DNA from: Cannabis sativa
Lineage: Eukaryota; Streptophyta; Magnoliopsida; Rosales; Cannabaceae
DNA: 64,000 bases
Assembly (NCBI RefSeq): GCF_029168945.1
Contig: NC_083604.1
Span: 69,332,211 to 69,396,210, forward strand
Direction of reading: 5' to 3'
Position 1 is the stretch's first letter. Every line of letters begins with the position of its first letter. The notes under the pieces are model-generated. The model made no database searches, was not told the origin of the DNA, and was given only the letters and a program-made list of their open reading frames with translations. A program made the position numbers and the translations under genes. This document shows, piece after piece, positions 11,225 through 22,495 of this stretch.

Positions 11225-13480
11225 ATTTTTTTTTGAAATAACAAGAGGCTGATTAACAAAGAAACAGAGAGAGGCACAACACAGCCTAAAGGGGTTAAGA
11301 GAACCGCCTAGTCTTCATCTCTCAACCTGAGAGCAAGCTTTGCAAGGGAATGAGCCTTGTCGTTGTGTTGCCGTTGGACATGCATCAAAGTTGCTTCAGG
11401 GGAACTGGAGAGGAAGGTTCTGATCCGTTGAACAAGAGAGGATAAAGAAGAATTATCCTGCCAATTACCATTCACCTTGGTAATGAGGTTAAGACAATCT
11501 GAGAAGACAAACCGTGGCTGCAAATTAGAAGCAACACACCACTTCAGACCTTCATAGAGAGCTTGAGCTTCTGCAAAGAGAGGGGAAGACGCTCCGGGCT
11601 TGAAAATCCTTGTAGAAAGTTGAACATGAGAAGGACCCTGCATAAAAACCAATCCAATACCAGTAGCAGGGGCATTAGTGTTGAGTGCAGCATCAACAAA
11701 AAGTGTCGTAGAAGAGGGGGTCAAAATGTGATCCAAAACAGCAGAGCAATGAGTGACATTGTGATGAGAGCTAGAGGGAAGAGCTTGGGCGTCCTGGTAG
11801 TCCTGCAAAAAACTTGCAACTGTCTCTTGAACATTAGCCTGAGGGGAATGCTTTTGAAAGAGGTGGGCATTTCTGATGTTCCAAGTTTGCCAGATTATAC
11901 CAAGAAACAAGGGGATATGGTCTTTGGGAAGCAGCGAAAGACTGAGAAGATAGAAATCTTTAATGTCAAGCCTGAAATGGTCTACAAAAAACTGCTTAAA
12001 GATGGTATGATGCCAAATTTGTTTGACTCTGGTACAGTGAAGGAGAGCATGAGAAACCGATTCTGCATCTCCCCCACAATAAGAGCAAGTGGGAGAAGGG
12101 ATTGCATGTTTAAGGAACAGGTTTAAAGAACACGGGAGAAGATGGTTGAAAGCTTTCCAAGTGAAATGTTTAATTTTGGGAGGGATTTTCAAGGTCCAAA
12201 GAGTTTTCCACCAATCCTTATAAGGGTTAGGGTTGGAAGTGGAAGGAGAGGGATTGAGGGCCTTGGACTGGGCTAAATGATAAGCTGAATTAACAGTGAA
12301 AAGGCCAGAGTGATGTGATCCCCAGATGAGAGTATCAGAAGGTCCAATATCCAAAGGAATGTTAAGGATAGCCTCAGCCTGATAAGAAGGGAAGTAATGG
12401 TAAAGCTTATCAATATCCCAGGTGCGATCATGATTAATAAAAAAGGAAACAGTGGAAGAGGAGGGATCAATGGGATGTAGAATAGTTGGGTGGGAAATGT
12501 TGGGGATCTAGTTTGGGGCAGAGATAGGTACATCATTGCCAGAGCCAATTTTCCAAACAAGGCCCTGATTGAGAAGTTGAGTACCCCAAAGAAGGCTTCT
12601 CCAGGTAAAAGAAGGGTTATGACCTTTAGGGGCATGGAGAAGATCAGAATGCTTAAAATATCGGGCCTTAAGCAGAGAATGTAACAGGGAGTCAGGGTTA
12701 GACCAAATCCGCCAAGCCTGCTTGGCTAGAAGAGCTTGATTGTGTGAAGTAAGGGAACGAAATCCCAAACCACCAAAGAATTTGGAAGCAGAGAGAGCAT
12801 GCCAATTTTTCCAGTGAATCTTCTGCCTATTCGAAGAGGAGCCCCACCAGAATTTAGCTGTTAAGCTTTGAATAGAGGCACAGGTGGATTTTGGAAGTCT
12901 AAAGCAGGACATGGCAAAAGATGGGATTGCTTGGATGACTGATTTAATAAGAATTTCTTTGCCAGCTCTGGAAAAAAGTTTTTCATTCCAAGAACTAAGT
13001 TTAGAAGAAGTTTTTTGGATAAGATAGTGAAAAACAGAGTTCTTGACCCTACCTATACAGTGAGGAACCCCAAGGTATTTACTAATGAAACCTTCACCAT
13101 GTAGGCGTAAGGAAGATCGAAAATTTGATTGAGAATCAGAAGATGTGTTAGGGGAGAAGAGAATGGAAGATTTGTCCCTGTTAACAGATTGGCCAGAGGC
13201 TTCAAGATAAAGATGCAAAATATGATTTATGGCCTCAGAGGATTGGGTAGAAACAGGGACAAAAACCATACTATCATCAGCAAAGAGAAGGTGGGAAAAA
13301 GCAGGAGCCCCACGGCAAATTGTAATACCAGAGAGAAGGCTGGCTTCCTCATGAAGACGAATAGCAGCAGACAAGCCTTCAGCCACGATTAAGAAAAGAT
13401 AAGGTGATAAAGGGTCACCTTGACGAATGCCTCGAGAGGAAGAAAACACCTTTGATAATTAACCATTTAACCAGATATTA
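11225..13480 (-). mobile_element. 5'-truncated L1-type LINE
   Basis: Minus-strand non-LTR retrotransposon remnant. The 3' end is marked by a T run on the plus strand (poly-A tail of the element) near 11226-11235. The 5' end is lost: coding homology begins in the middle of the reverse transcriptase just above 13449, so ORF1, the endonuclease and the first half of RT are missing. Such 5' truncation is usual for LINEs. I could not find a convincing target-site duplication, and the 5' boundary is approximate. Confidence 0.85.
11308..13463 (-). pseudogene. LINE ORF2 C-terminal part: RT, zinc-finger, RNase H
   Basis: One minus-strand frame interrupted by stops at 12508-12510 and near 13461. In order: second half of the reverse transcriptase (SRGIRQGDPLSP, then the catalytic LLFADD), a thumb and linker, a zf-RVT motif (CSYC...HALLHC, about residues 90-107 of the last segment), and an RNase H domain at the C-terminus. 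RNase H residues D221, E262, D286 and D332 (numbered from 12354) match the D-E-D-D pattern, so that domain looks intact. Plant L1 elements are known to carry such RNase H domains. The gene is dead because its first half is missing. Confidence 0.88.
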
Positions 13481-13961
13481 AGGGGTGTGTTTGAAAAAAA
13501 ATCAAGCGGTTTCACGTACTCATTATATAACAAATTATTATTTATTTCAGTACAACAAATTTTATTAATCAATTCAAAAAAATCAATAAAGAAACCACCA
13601 AATAAAAATAGTTAAAAAATATATATATATTTGACTGTATTATGTCATGCAACCAGATTATTATTTATTTATTTATTTGAATAAATCTGAATTTATGTTT
13701 GATGGGTTAAAAATAAATTAAAATTTATTTAAAATGTATATATATTAAGTAGTATAATATACATTATTCACGATAGGTAATGTTTTTTTTTCAACTGTGT
13801 GAAAAGTGGTTGCTTTTCAACCATAATGGTAATTTTTGAAGGCATATATATACTTAATCATATATTTAATGTATTATTCAAAAAAAAAAATCATATATTT
13901 AATGTAATGTTCATTTTTTTTTTCTTGTTCATACATCTAAGAAAACTTAGAAATAAAATTT
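13481..13961. other. AT-rich spacer
   Basis: No reading frame or known repeat. It ends at the CATCA target duplication of the next solo LTR (13962-13966). Confidence 0.5.
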
Positions 13962-14147
13962 CATCATGTTGATAAATAAAAGGGTATAATAGGAAGAAGG
14001 ATTATTGTCTTTAATAAGAATCTTTGGGTGAAGCATTCAATTACGAATGAGATACAACCTCAACAAATTGATTAAAAGATAAGGTTAGTGCAAAGAAGAT
14101 TGTATGTAGGGTAAACTGTATGCAGGGTAAGTTATATATTCAGCTCC

Positions 14148-14156
14148 TATAAAAGC
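14148..14156 (+). promoter_or_regulatory. TATA-like box in the solo LTR
   Basis: CTATAAAAG about 180 bp into the LTR, which gives the plus-strand orientation of the LTR. Confidence 0.45.
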
Positions 14157-14392
14157 AAGGTTGAGAGGATATATAAAGGACATCAGAAGCAAAGAAGAGT
14201 TTCTCTCTAATAATCCCAGTTTTCATCATTACTCCATATACTCTTCCCTTACACACAACCATCCCGTCTCATCAATTCTCTTCTTACACACAACCATTAC
14301 ATCTCATAAAAACTCTTTCATGCACGTCCATCTCGTTCTTAATAACTCTCTAATTAATCACACCTTTACCATTCGTTAGGTTGCCTATTTAA

Positions 14393-14617
14393 CAAGCTTC
14401 TATAAAAACTAAGCTGCTTATTTCATCACTTTTTATAAAAACCAAGTTGCTTATTTCATAACCTTTCATGAAAATTAAGCTGCATTTCATAACCTTCCAT
14501 GAAAACCAGACTGCTTATTTCATAACTTCTATGAAAACCATTTAAGCTGCTTATTTCATAACCATCCACGAAAACTAAGCTACCTATTTCATAACTTTTT
14601 ATGAAAACTAAACTGCT
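14393..14617. repeat. Degenerate tandem repeat, about 36-bp unit
   Basis: About six copies of a unit around CTGCTTATTTCATAAC followed by TATGAAAACTAAG. Units vary by substitutions and small indels. The array lies in the downstream third of the solo LTR. Confidence 0.85.
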
Positions 14618-14639
14618 CACACCACTTTCCAACACATCA

Positions 14640-15000
14640 GCTCACCAAGGTTCTTCTACGAATCATAAGTTCTTCTATTCACGATCATTTCTTTCTTCTT
14701 ACAAACACAGTTATATGGTCTAATACACCTCATTTATCTACAAAATACATACAAAAAATCAACCTAATCTTGGTCACCACATATGCCCAGGATTGATCAT
14801 TTTTGTAAGAAGATAGATATCATTTGCTCTTGATCTTTATAATATTTCACACTAATAAAAATGCACAACTGACTGTTTGCTACCGTAGATGTAGGCAAAT
14901 ATAATTTGCTTAACTATGTAAATTTGTGTCTTATTTTATTTAAAGCAATAAATATATATGATATATGTGTATATTTAAAGTAACATATATCAATATTATT
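14640..15000. other. Spacer without gene
   Basis: AT-rich, no supported feature. It merges on the right into the internal 3' end of the old copia copy. Confidence 0.4.
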
Positions 15001-15890
15001 AAATGTTTGGCTAGAACTCCTGAACATTTTAGCGACTCTGCTTGTACATTAAGGTGTTGAGATTAATTGAAATGCACTTTTAATTTTATATTAGTACAAG
15101 TGGGAGTTTGTTGGAATTTTATGCTCTAAATAAAACCTATTTCAATATGATTAGATTTACTAATTAATAATTAAAAGATCAAAATTCATTTTATGTTGCA
15201 TGGTTCACATAATTTCTTTCATGATTATACGTTAAATGTATAAATTCTATTAAATCCAGAACAAATAGTTATTTATGATTATAGTGTTGTCAACAGAGTG
15301 GAAAATAATCATGATTATACGATTTAAAGTTTAAGTCTCATGATTTGTCAATACACTGGATTCACACTAACATGATAATCAGCGATAAAGTTTACTTACA
15401 CCTTGGATAAGTGTTATGTTCTTTCCAGGGCATTGTCAAAGTATGCTAGTATTGGATGTATGTAGTACACATCGGACTGGACCGATATTGACATTGAATA
15501 AGATATCATAAACTTATCGTTTTATCTTTTGAAGTCAATATCACTTAGTTGATCTTAGGTTAATAGATCTTAATCCTGAGATAGATAGGTTCTGGCTTAA
15601 AGATATTATTTGTGTTCTTTGACTTGTTCGTTAAAGCTGACAAATTGGATCGGCCCAATGCATATATCTTAGGAACATGGTAGTACAACTAAGTGGGAGC
15701 GCTAATCATAGATATGAAATCTATAGCTTCTTTAACTTCTAGAAGTGAAACAATAATTTCCTTCGAGTTTGACTTAACACGATAAATAATTGAAGCCACA
15801 TTTTAGTAATTATATTAGTTTACTGAAATATTATTTACAAATAGCTAAGTTTTTTAAGGATAAAATACATTGAAGGGTAGAACGGTAACT

Positions 15891-17304
15891 TGTTAGGTTA
15901 TTTTTAGTATTAATTCTAGATTAAGTTTAGTATATTTTTAATTTAGTTCTACTCTTGTTTGGAGTAATTCTACGCTTTTTATCTTTTATTTTTTCAGATT
16001 TAAAATAGAAGAAGATTAGAAAATATCAAAGGAATAAGATGAAAAAAAAAAGATTAAAAAAATCTCACAAAAAGATGATATATAAAATAAAGAAAATTGT
16101 GTAAGAAAATAAAGCTAAAACTTCAAACCTGAATTCGACTATCTTTTGATTAGATTTTGGAAAAAGTCAAAACATAAAAGTTCTAGATCTCTCTTTTATC
16201 TTTCTGTAACATCTTGAGCAATATCGAGAGAGTTATGGCCAAAATACTATCAGTCAAAGTAACAGAAAAATCATCGTCGAAACGAAGCCATGTAATGAAA
16301 CTCCAACACGTGCCGCGGCCCAGGCCTTGTGGGGCCGCAGTCCACACCCCTAAACTGTACAAAAATCATCTTTTTCTCTCACGTGAGTTTTAGTGGTTTC
16401 CTAATTCGAATAGGCATTTAACATGTGCGCTTTTATATTTTTTTAGTCCCTAAAAGCCTATATAAAGGGTGAACTGGAGTTGATTTCAAAAAGCAATTAA
16501 AAAAGAAAAATGAGTACGAATTTCAGAGACAGAAGTCAATACTAGAGGCATTCTGCAGAGGATTTTCAGCATTATTTTATTCTCTATCTTCTTCTCTTTT
16601 CTAAAGTTAATATGTGTGATTTTTCTTCCATGAACATGTGTAGCTAAACACTTGATTAGGGTCTAGATGGATGTTGTTTGACATTGCTTTATGGTTTAAA
16701 TATGATTTAATTTTCCCTCTAATTTCTATGTATTCTATTTCATGTGCTTAATTACTTTTAATTGCCTGGCCATCAATTAATTATTTTATGATTTCGATGC
16801 GAGATCTAAGAAGTGAGTGTCGATTATGCTATAGTAAAATAGAATTGAATTTTGATATATTGGACGAGAGTACCTGTATGGTTTAGATAACTTACAGGGT
16901 TTCTGTGTTTAATGCTTGTTGCATGTTAAATTTATCACAAAAGTAGAAAGTTTGCATGTGATTGAGATTTATATATATAAGAAGACTATAAATTACCTTA
17001 GTAAACCTGCTATTGCATAAAAATTGATAATAGGAAGATATTCATATTAAGGCATAATTCAATGGATACAATTGAAATCGAAGCCCTAGTTTTCATTAAC
17101 GGTTAATTTCCCTAAATTATTTCTCCTTTCACTGTTTTTATTATTTTCTAGTTTTAAACTATTCTTAATTTTTATTTAACCAAATAGAAGTAAAAGTTTA
17201 ATTTTAACGTACTTAACTACAATCTTCGTGGGATCGACCTCACTATTAGTGAGTTTACTACTTGTTACGATACGTACACTTGTGTGTGCAAAAATATCAC
17301 AACA
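15891..17304 (+). mobile_element. Solo LTR nested in the old family A LTR
   Basis: 1414 bp, starts TGTTAGG and ends CACAACA, flanked by a perfect TAACT duplication (15886-15890 and 17305-17309). The host LTR sequence resumes exactly after it. A TATA box and the end motif GGGATCGACCTCACT resemble plant gypsy (Athila/Tat-like) LTRs; this assignment is an inference. Confidence 0.88.
16459..16467 (+). promoter_or_regulatory. TATA box of the nested solo LTR
   Basis: TATATAAAG in the middle of the LTR sets its plus orientation. Confidence 0.5.
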
Positions 17305-18525
17305 TAACTTTATCTCTACTCGATGTAGATCATCTATAGAGGATCTTTGACTATTTGTATTGAAACAATGGGTAATTCAAATTACATCTATTTTTGATAA
17401 TATAGCGTTCTATTTAATAAAGAGTTCAATTCTAAATTTATAGTAGAGTCAGAAAGAATTAATAAGTTAGAAAATTTACTTGATAAATTTCATATCTACT
17501 TATTGGAAGTTTGATTACATAGGGTCATGGTCCCAAAATTAAATGGGATAATATTATGTTGCATTCTTAATTAATTAGTTTTAATTAATCAATTAGAATT
17601 CTAAATAAGACTAATGTCTTGTTTGTGAATTTTCACCAAGAAATGGCTTAATTGAGAAGAAAAGAGAATTCAAGGTTTATTTATTAATTAAGAGACCTTG
17701 AAAGGTCTAATTAATAAATATATTTACATAGTAATTTTATTTGATAATTATTTATAATTATTAAATAGATAGAATTAGTATTTAAATAACTAGACCAAAA
17801 AAATGGTATTATTAAAGAAAGACAAGTTTATTTCATTAAGGAAATAAAATAATGGCAAAATTCTAACTCATGGGCTTCATTAAGGAAGTCGACCATGAGA
17901 TGAATTATAACCCATTGGATCTTTTTAATCAGCATATTAAGCTTTAACCTTAAACTTAATGAATCCCTATAAATATAAAAGTATAGCTCTTATTTTCATA
18001 AGACTTCAGTCTCTTTTGTCAGACAACTAGAAAATAAAGAGAGATCTTCTTCTTCTTCTTCTTTTTCTTCTTCCAATATCAAAATTATTCATCTTCTTTG
18101 TTGAATAATTTGAAGTCCATGGTGATTGAGAGTATGCCCACTCATATCAAAACAATACCTAGCATAGTGTGGAAGACTGTGTCTAACCAAATTGGAGGAG
18201 AGAAGATCCAGGTTCAGATCTTAATAATGCTATGTTACATAAAGGAATCAAGGACTAGAAATCTGAATGGAATGAGTCATTATTATTCCGCTGCCATCAA
18301 TGTAAGGATTTATTAATCTCTTATGTGTTTATTTCATTATTTTAGGAAATTCATATTTAGAATGTTAGATTATAGATTATAATCAAACATACATATTAGT
18401 AGATCTAAATCTTGTTAAAATAAGTTCTGACAAGTGCGAGCAGCTGGGGTGGTGCTGGTGGTGTGGAGTAGTCAACTTGGCGCCTTGTGCTTCCTTAGAT
18501 GCACTAGGTGCATCGAGTCCTTTGG

Positions 18526-18800
18526 ACCCAGGGACGGACGCAGTAAAGAAAGTGTATATAGCCCCCACTAAAAAAAAATTAGTGTTAAAAAAAATTAAAT
18601 ATCTTCTATTTAATTAAATAATTATAAAAATATTTATTATTTACTTTACATTAAAATTATAATTATTTTGTGGGGGCTTTTTACTATTTTGTTGTATAAT
18701 TATTTAATTAAATAGAAGATATTTAATTTTTTTTAACACTAATTTTTTTTTTAGTGGGGGCTATAGCCCCACACTTTCTTTACTGCCTACGTCCCTGGGT
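18526..18800. mobile_element. Foldback MITE with long inverted repeats
   Basis: Arms of about 100 bp are nearly perfect inverted copies: the left arm begins ACCCAGGGACGGACGCAG and the right arm ends with the complement of ACCCAGGGACGTAGGCAG. Both include GTGGGGGCT-type and TAGAAGATATTTAA-type blocks. The central loop is about 75 bp and AT-rich. Non-coding. No clear target duplication is visible, so the superfamily is unassigned (hAT-like ends are possible). Confidence 0.8.
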
Positions 18801-19026
18801 ACAATTCAATATCAGATTCCATTTATTTTAATTTAATAAAAATTATAAAAAATCACTAATCAATTATAAAACGTCATCTTATAGTAGTACTTGACACCTT
18901 GATACCCCATAACAATACTCCTCCTTTCTATTATTCTACCCTCTTCACTTTTCGTAATCTATCCATCCTTCATCTTCTCCCTCCTTTTTACCAAATATAG
19001 TGTTAGTATTTTATGTAAAACTATAA

Positions 19027-19264
19027 GGGCTCGTTTGGAACGCCGTATTAGGTCGTATTGTATTGTATTGTATTATATTGAATTGTATTTTATGCAATAT
19101 TTTTACCTAAAATTATACGTGGTATTAAATTTTATGAGCACCTAAATATATAATATTTTAGTATAAATTAAAATTTAACATAGTATTATATAAAAATATG
19201 ATATATAATCTAATTCAATATAATACAATACAATACGACCTAATACGGCGTTCCAAACGAGCCC
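19027..19264. mobile_element. PIF/Harbinger-type (Tourist-like) MITE
   Basis: 238 bp with inverted repeats starting GGGCTCGTTTGGAACGCCGT and a 3-bp TAA target duplication (19024-19026 and 19265-19267). A TAA/TTA duplication with GGGCTCGTTTGG-like ends is characteristic of Harbinger MITEs. Non-coding. Confidence 0.88.
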
Positions 19265-19267
19265 TAA

Positions 19268-21030
19268 AACAAATATCCGTTCTCTTAGACATTTATACCC
19301 ACCTTTGAATTAATTGCTATTTAAAAAAAAAGTTCCTTTCTATTTTATTAATTTCCAATACAATCTCTTTGATATTTTGTGTAATGCCTTCCTCTGTTTC
19401 TTATGATATTAATATACCCATAGAATATTTTATTTGAAAATGAAAGCCAGAATTAATTAAGATGAAAATTCATTAAAAAGAATATAGAGATTGGAGAGAT
19501 TGACAAGCGGCGATGTAATATGTAGGAGAGTTGTTTAGAAGTAGAGTAGAGTACAGCTATAATAAATAAAATAAGAAATAATAATATTAGGATATGATGA
19601 TGTGCCTATTTCCAGTACTGATTTGCCTCGTCTTGTTATGTTTACCACATCAAATCGTTTAGAGCAAAAGTAGCAACTTACACTGTTCCAATTAGAAAGC
19701 ACTCTCTGTAACTACCCATCTTGGCCTCAAAATTAAATTATATCATATTTCTTTCACCAAATTCTTTGCTTCTTCTCCTCACAAGTAACAAAAAACCTTA
19801 TGTTCATCTGCTGTTTTCCTCAAATCTCTCTCTCTCTCTCTCTTTGAGTTGTCATTCAGGAGCTAAATAACTTAAGAGGGTTTAGTTTGAATAATGATGA
19901 TATTCCTAATTGTGGATTATGTTGTAGAGTCACTTCTGAAAGAGTTTAAAGAAAATATGGTGTGATGTAGTAATGACTAGGTGAAAGTATTGATTTTCCG
20001 AGAAAATCAAAACTAGAAAAACAGACAGAGAAAGATGGGAGATATGATTTTGATTTACTTATTTAGCATAGTGGGACGTGCCCATGAAAAATCCCATCAA
20101 TTATTAATATTTTCGACTCAATCTTTCACAAAATTTCACACATCAAACGTGCATATAAATTCTAATCATATTGTTTTGTTTTTGCGTCTTTTCATTTACA
20201 CCCATCAAACATTAATAATAATAATATTTATTTTTTAATAAATAAATTATTTTTCATCTTCTTTCTCTTCATATGACATTTGAAAAAAAAAGTCAACAGT
20301 GAAATTTCTATTCACTTTGTTTTATCTTCTTTCTTTTAAAAATTATTCTTTTTTTTTAATAAAGATAGATAAAAATAGAAAAAGACTTTGGACTTTAGAT
20401 AATAGAAATAATAATGGAGTTACATAGTCTAGTATTACATTATACAAAATATACAAAATGGATATGGGGCTCATACATTATACAAAGTCTATAATACAAA
20501 TCTCTGAACAAGTTTCTAGACATCGACATGTGGAAAAATTCAGAGTAGGCAGTCGAGGCACCAGATCATGCAGCAGTGAGGGATAAACAGTACTTTTATA
20601 CTTATTTTTAAAAAACTAACTTTATTTATTTTCTTCTTTCTTTCTTTTCTCAATTTCTCATCTCTTCCACTTGATCCAATACTTTCTTTTTTTTTTTACG
20701 TTATATGAATCTCAATATACTGCTTCTTGGAAACTGAATGCAAGCGTTTTTCCTCTGCAGTTCACTCTCAGAAGAAAGATATAGTAAAAATAAAAGAAAA
20801 TTACGTCAATATAATACTGAAATATTTATCTATATTTTATCAAAAAAAAAACATTAAGTTAATCATTTCCTTCAAGTACAATTATCAATAACTTAAGTGA
20901 TACACAAAACTAGAGGTACCTTGCCAGTTAAAAATCAAAGTAAGAAAATTAAAAATATATTAATATTGCTATTTACAGTGAAGAAAAATGGTCGAAAAAT
21001 TGGTATGAAAATGAGTTATGATTATTATTA
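19268..21030. other. Intergenic DNA 3' of the EPFL2 gene
   Basis: No other gene supported. It contains a short CT tract near 19828-19845 and AT-rich patches, and should include the 3' UTR of the minus-strand EPFL2 gene just below 21031. No polyadenylation site could be placed with confidence. Confidence 0.5.
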
Positions 21031-21668
21031 CTAAGGGTTGAAAATGAAGTTGCCACATTTGCATTTCCAACTCATTGGCTTGTAGTTAGAGTTGTAATCA
21101 TCTCCTCCTCTAGCGTATTGGGTGTTGAAAGATCTTTTGGAAGTACCAGATTTCACTTGTGGATTTGTTGGAACCTGAATAGCTTCACAGTGTCCACACC
21201 AACTACATCTTCTTTCACACCTCGGAGGCCTCGAACCAATTCTTGCTCTTACCATCACTTTCTCTTCATTTTCACTTTCACTTACTGCCTATCCATATAT
21301 ATACATATCAAACCAAAACATGTATTTTTCTTTCAGTTTCAAAATAAATAAGAACAAATGAAATAATGGAGATAAGTGAGGCTGGTTTAATTCTCACCTG
21401 GGAAAGATTTTTCTCTTTGGGAATTACTCTGCCTGCAATTACATGCAAAAGAGAATATATTGTTTAGTAGTAGTGTTGTTGTTATGATGAAATAAATAAT
21501 TAACATTAAATATTTTGGATTTTTGAGTCTGACCCACTTACCTTGAGCCATGAATCTGAATTGGGTAGAGCTCAGAAATGAGAGAAACAGAAAACATATG
21601 ACCAAATAACGAACTCTGCTGCGGTGGCTTCTGCATACGACACTACTACTCACTTGTTCATAACCCAT
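21031..21668 (-). CDS. EPFL2: EPIDERMAL PATTERNING FACTOR-like protein 2 (EPFL2-type), 3 exons
   Basis: Secreted cysteine-rich signalling peptide precursor. Exons read on the minus strand: 21542-21668, 21398-21432, 21031-21288. Junctions are GT-AG (CAAG/GTAAGT; TTGCAG/GCAGAG; CCCAG/GTGAGA; GGATAG/GCAGTA) and keep one frame of 139 residues. Residues 21-34 (YLVICFLFLSFLSS) form a hydrophobic signal-peptide core. The mature domain begins around VRARIGSRPPRC and ends KCKCGNFIFNP. Six cysteines are present: C78, C82, C85, C88, C130, C132. IGSRPPRCERRC, CEAIQVPTNPQ and NYKPMSWKCKCGN are hallmarks of EPFL2 rather than EPF1/2, EPFL4-6 or EPFL9. In Arabidopsis EPFL2 acts in the apoplast as a ligand of ERECTA-family receptor kinases, for example in leaf-margin and ovule patterning; the same role here is inferred. 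No disruption is visible. Confidence 0.95.
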
Positions 21669-21759
21669 TTTTTTCAGTGAGAGTAAAAACAGAATATTGC
21701 AAAGTAGTGAAGAAGTAAGTTGAAGAAATGAAAACGTAGAGACAGAGAAAGAAGTTTGC

Positions 21760-21768
21760 CTATTTAAG
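21760..21768 (-). promoter_or_regulatory. Possible TATA-like element of the EPFL2 gene
   Basis: CTTAAATAG on the minus strand, about 95 bases upstream of the start codon. Distance is compatible with a core promoter and a 5' UTR of about 60 nt, but the match to TATA is only moderate. Confidence 0.3.
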
Positions 21769-21789
21769 TGGAGAAAAAAAAAACAAGTG

Positions 21790-22416
21790 TGTTTTGTGTA
21801 GGTAAATAATAGAAAAAGAGCAGAGAGTAATGTGGTGAGGTTTCAGCAGTAACGGAATGACAACATAATATAAATCAAAATTTCTTTTGTTTTGTTTTGT
21901 TTTGTTTAGTTTCTCTCTCTCTTATTATAAATCGTTTTCTTTTCAGTGAGATTTTTGAGGTGATGGAACGTAGAAGGACAAATAAGAAATTTCAGGGGTG
22001 GGGTGGTGTGGGGGGTGGGGTAAGTAAAATAAGGTGCCTCCCAAAAGGAATAACCCTCTCCTCACCTTCTCTAGTCTCTAGTCTCTACCTCCTCGTTTAT
22101 AGAGCCCAAAATATAACTTGACAAATATTTTTATTACAAGCCAAAACTCAACTGACCCCAGAAACAGCAACGAGTTAGGATTTAAGACAAGGAGTACTCA
22201 AATAAAATAAATATATATAATAAAACTTACACCATTTCTAGTACAGGTGGCCTCTAAAAGACATGAAATTACAGCTGTGGTTTTTTTTTTATGTGTTTGT
22301 GTGTGTGGAGATGCTCACTTTTGGAGATTTCTTGTAGAGTTTGGTCTGAGCAGTCCCACCTAATCACGCCATATCTAAATCCCTCGCTCTGAGAAAGAGA
22401 AATAACATGTAGTACA

Positions 22417-22495
<79 letters not shown>

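Larger units (their letters stand above)
13967..14634 (+). mobile_element. Solo LTR with CATCA target duplication
   Basis: 668 bp beginning TGTTG and ending CAACA, flanked by CATCA at 13962-13966 and 14635-14639. It has a TATA-like CTATAAAAG box followed by a transcribed-looking segment with tandem repeats. One LTR with duplication and no internal region indicates unequal recombination between LTRs of a former element. The superfamily is not assigned because no coding sequence remains. Confidence 0.7.
15001..18425 (+). mobile_element. Old, truncated family A copia copy (3' end)
   Basis: About 100 bp of internal sequence ending in the polypurine tract AAGTGGGAG (15098-15106), then an LTR starting TGTTGGAATTTTATG at 15109. 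It is a diverged relative of the family A LTRs at 31848, 40168, 51080, 59253 and 61999. The match runs to about 18425, just short of the expected CCAACA end, so the 3' terminus is lost. An unrelated solo LTR interrupts it at 15891-17304. Divergence from the younger copies is much higher than among them, so this is an old relic. Confidence 0.8.

Noticed and set aside
11563..12126. 187-codon plus-strand frame opposite the LINE
   Set aside because: It is antisense to the recognisable zf-RVT and RNase H coding sequence and has no domain.
13440..13520. GGGGTGTGTTTG near the LINE 5' end, considered as a DNA-transposon terminus
   Set aside because: No matching inverted end or target duplication could be found.
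14161..14379. 72-codon plus-strand frame after a TATA-like box
   Set aside because: It lies within the solo LTR, has low complexity and no domain.
14393..14617. Regular repeats, considered as a CRISPR-like array
   Set aside because: Units are contiguous and degenerate with no unique spacers, in plant DNA inside an LTR. It is an ordinary tandem repeat.
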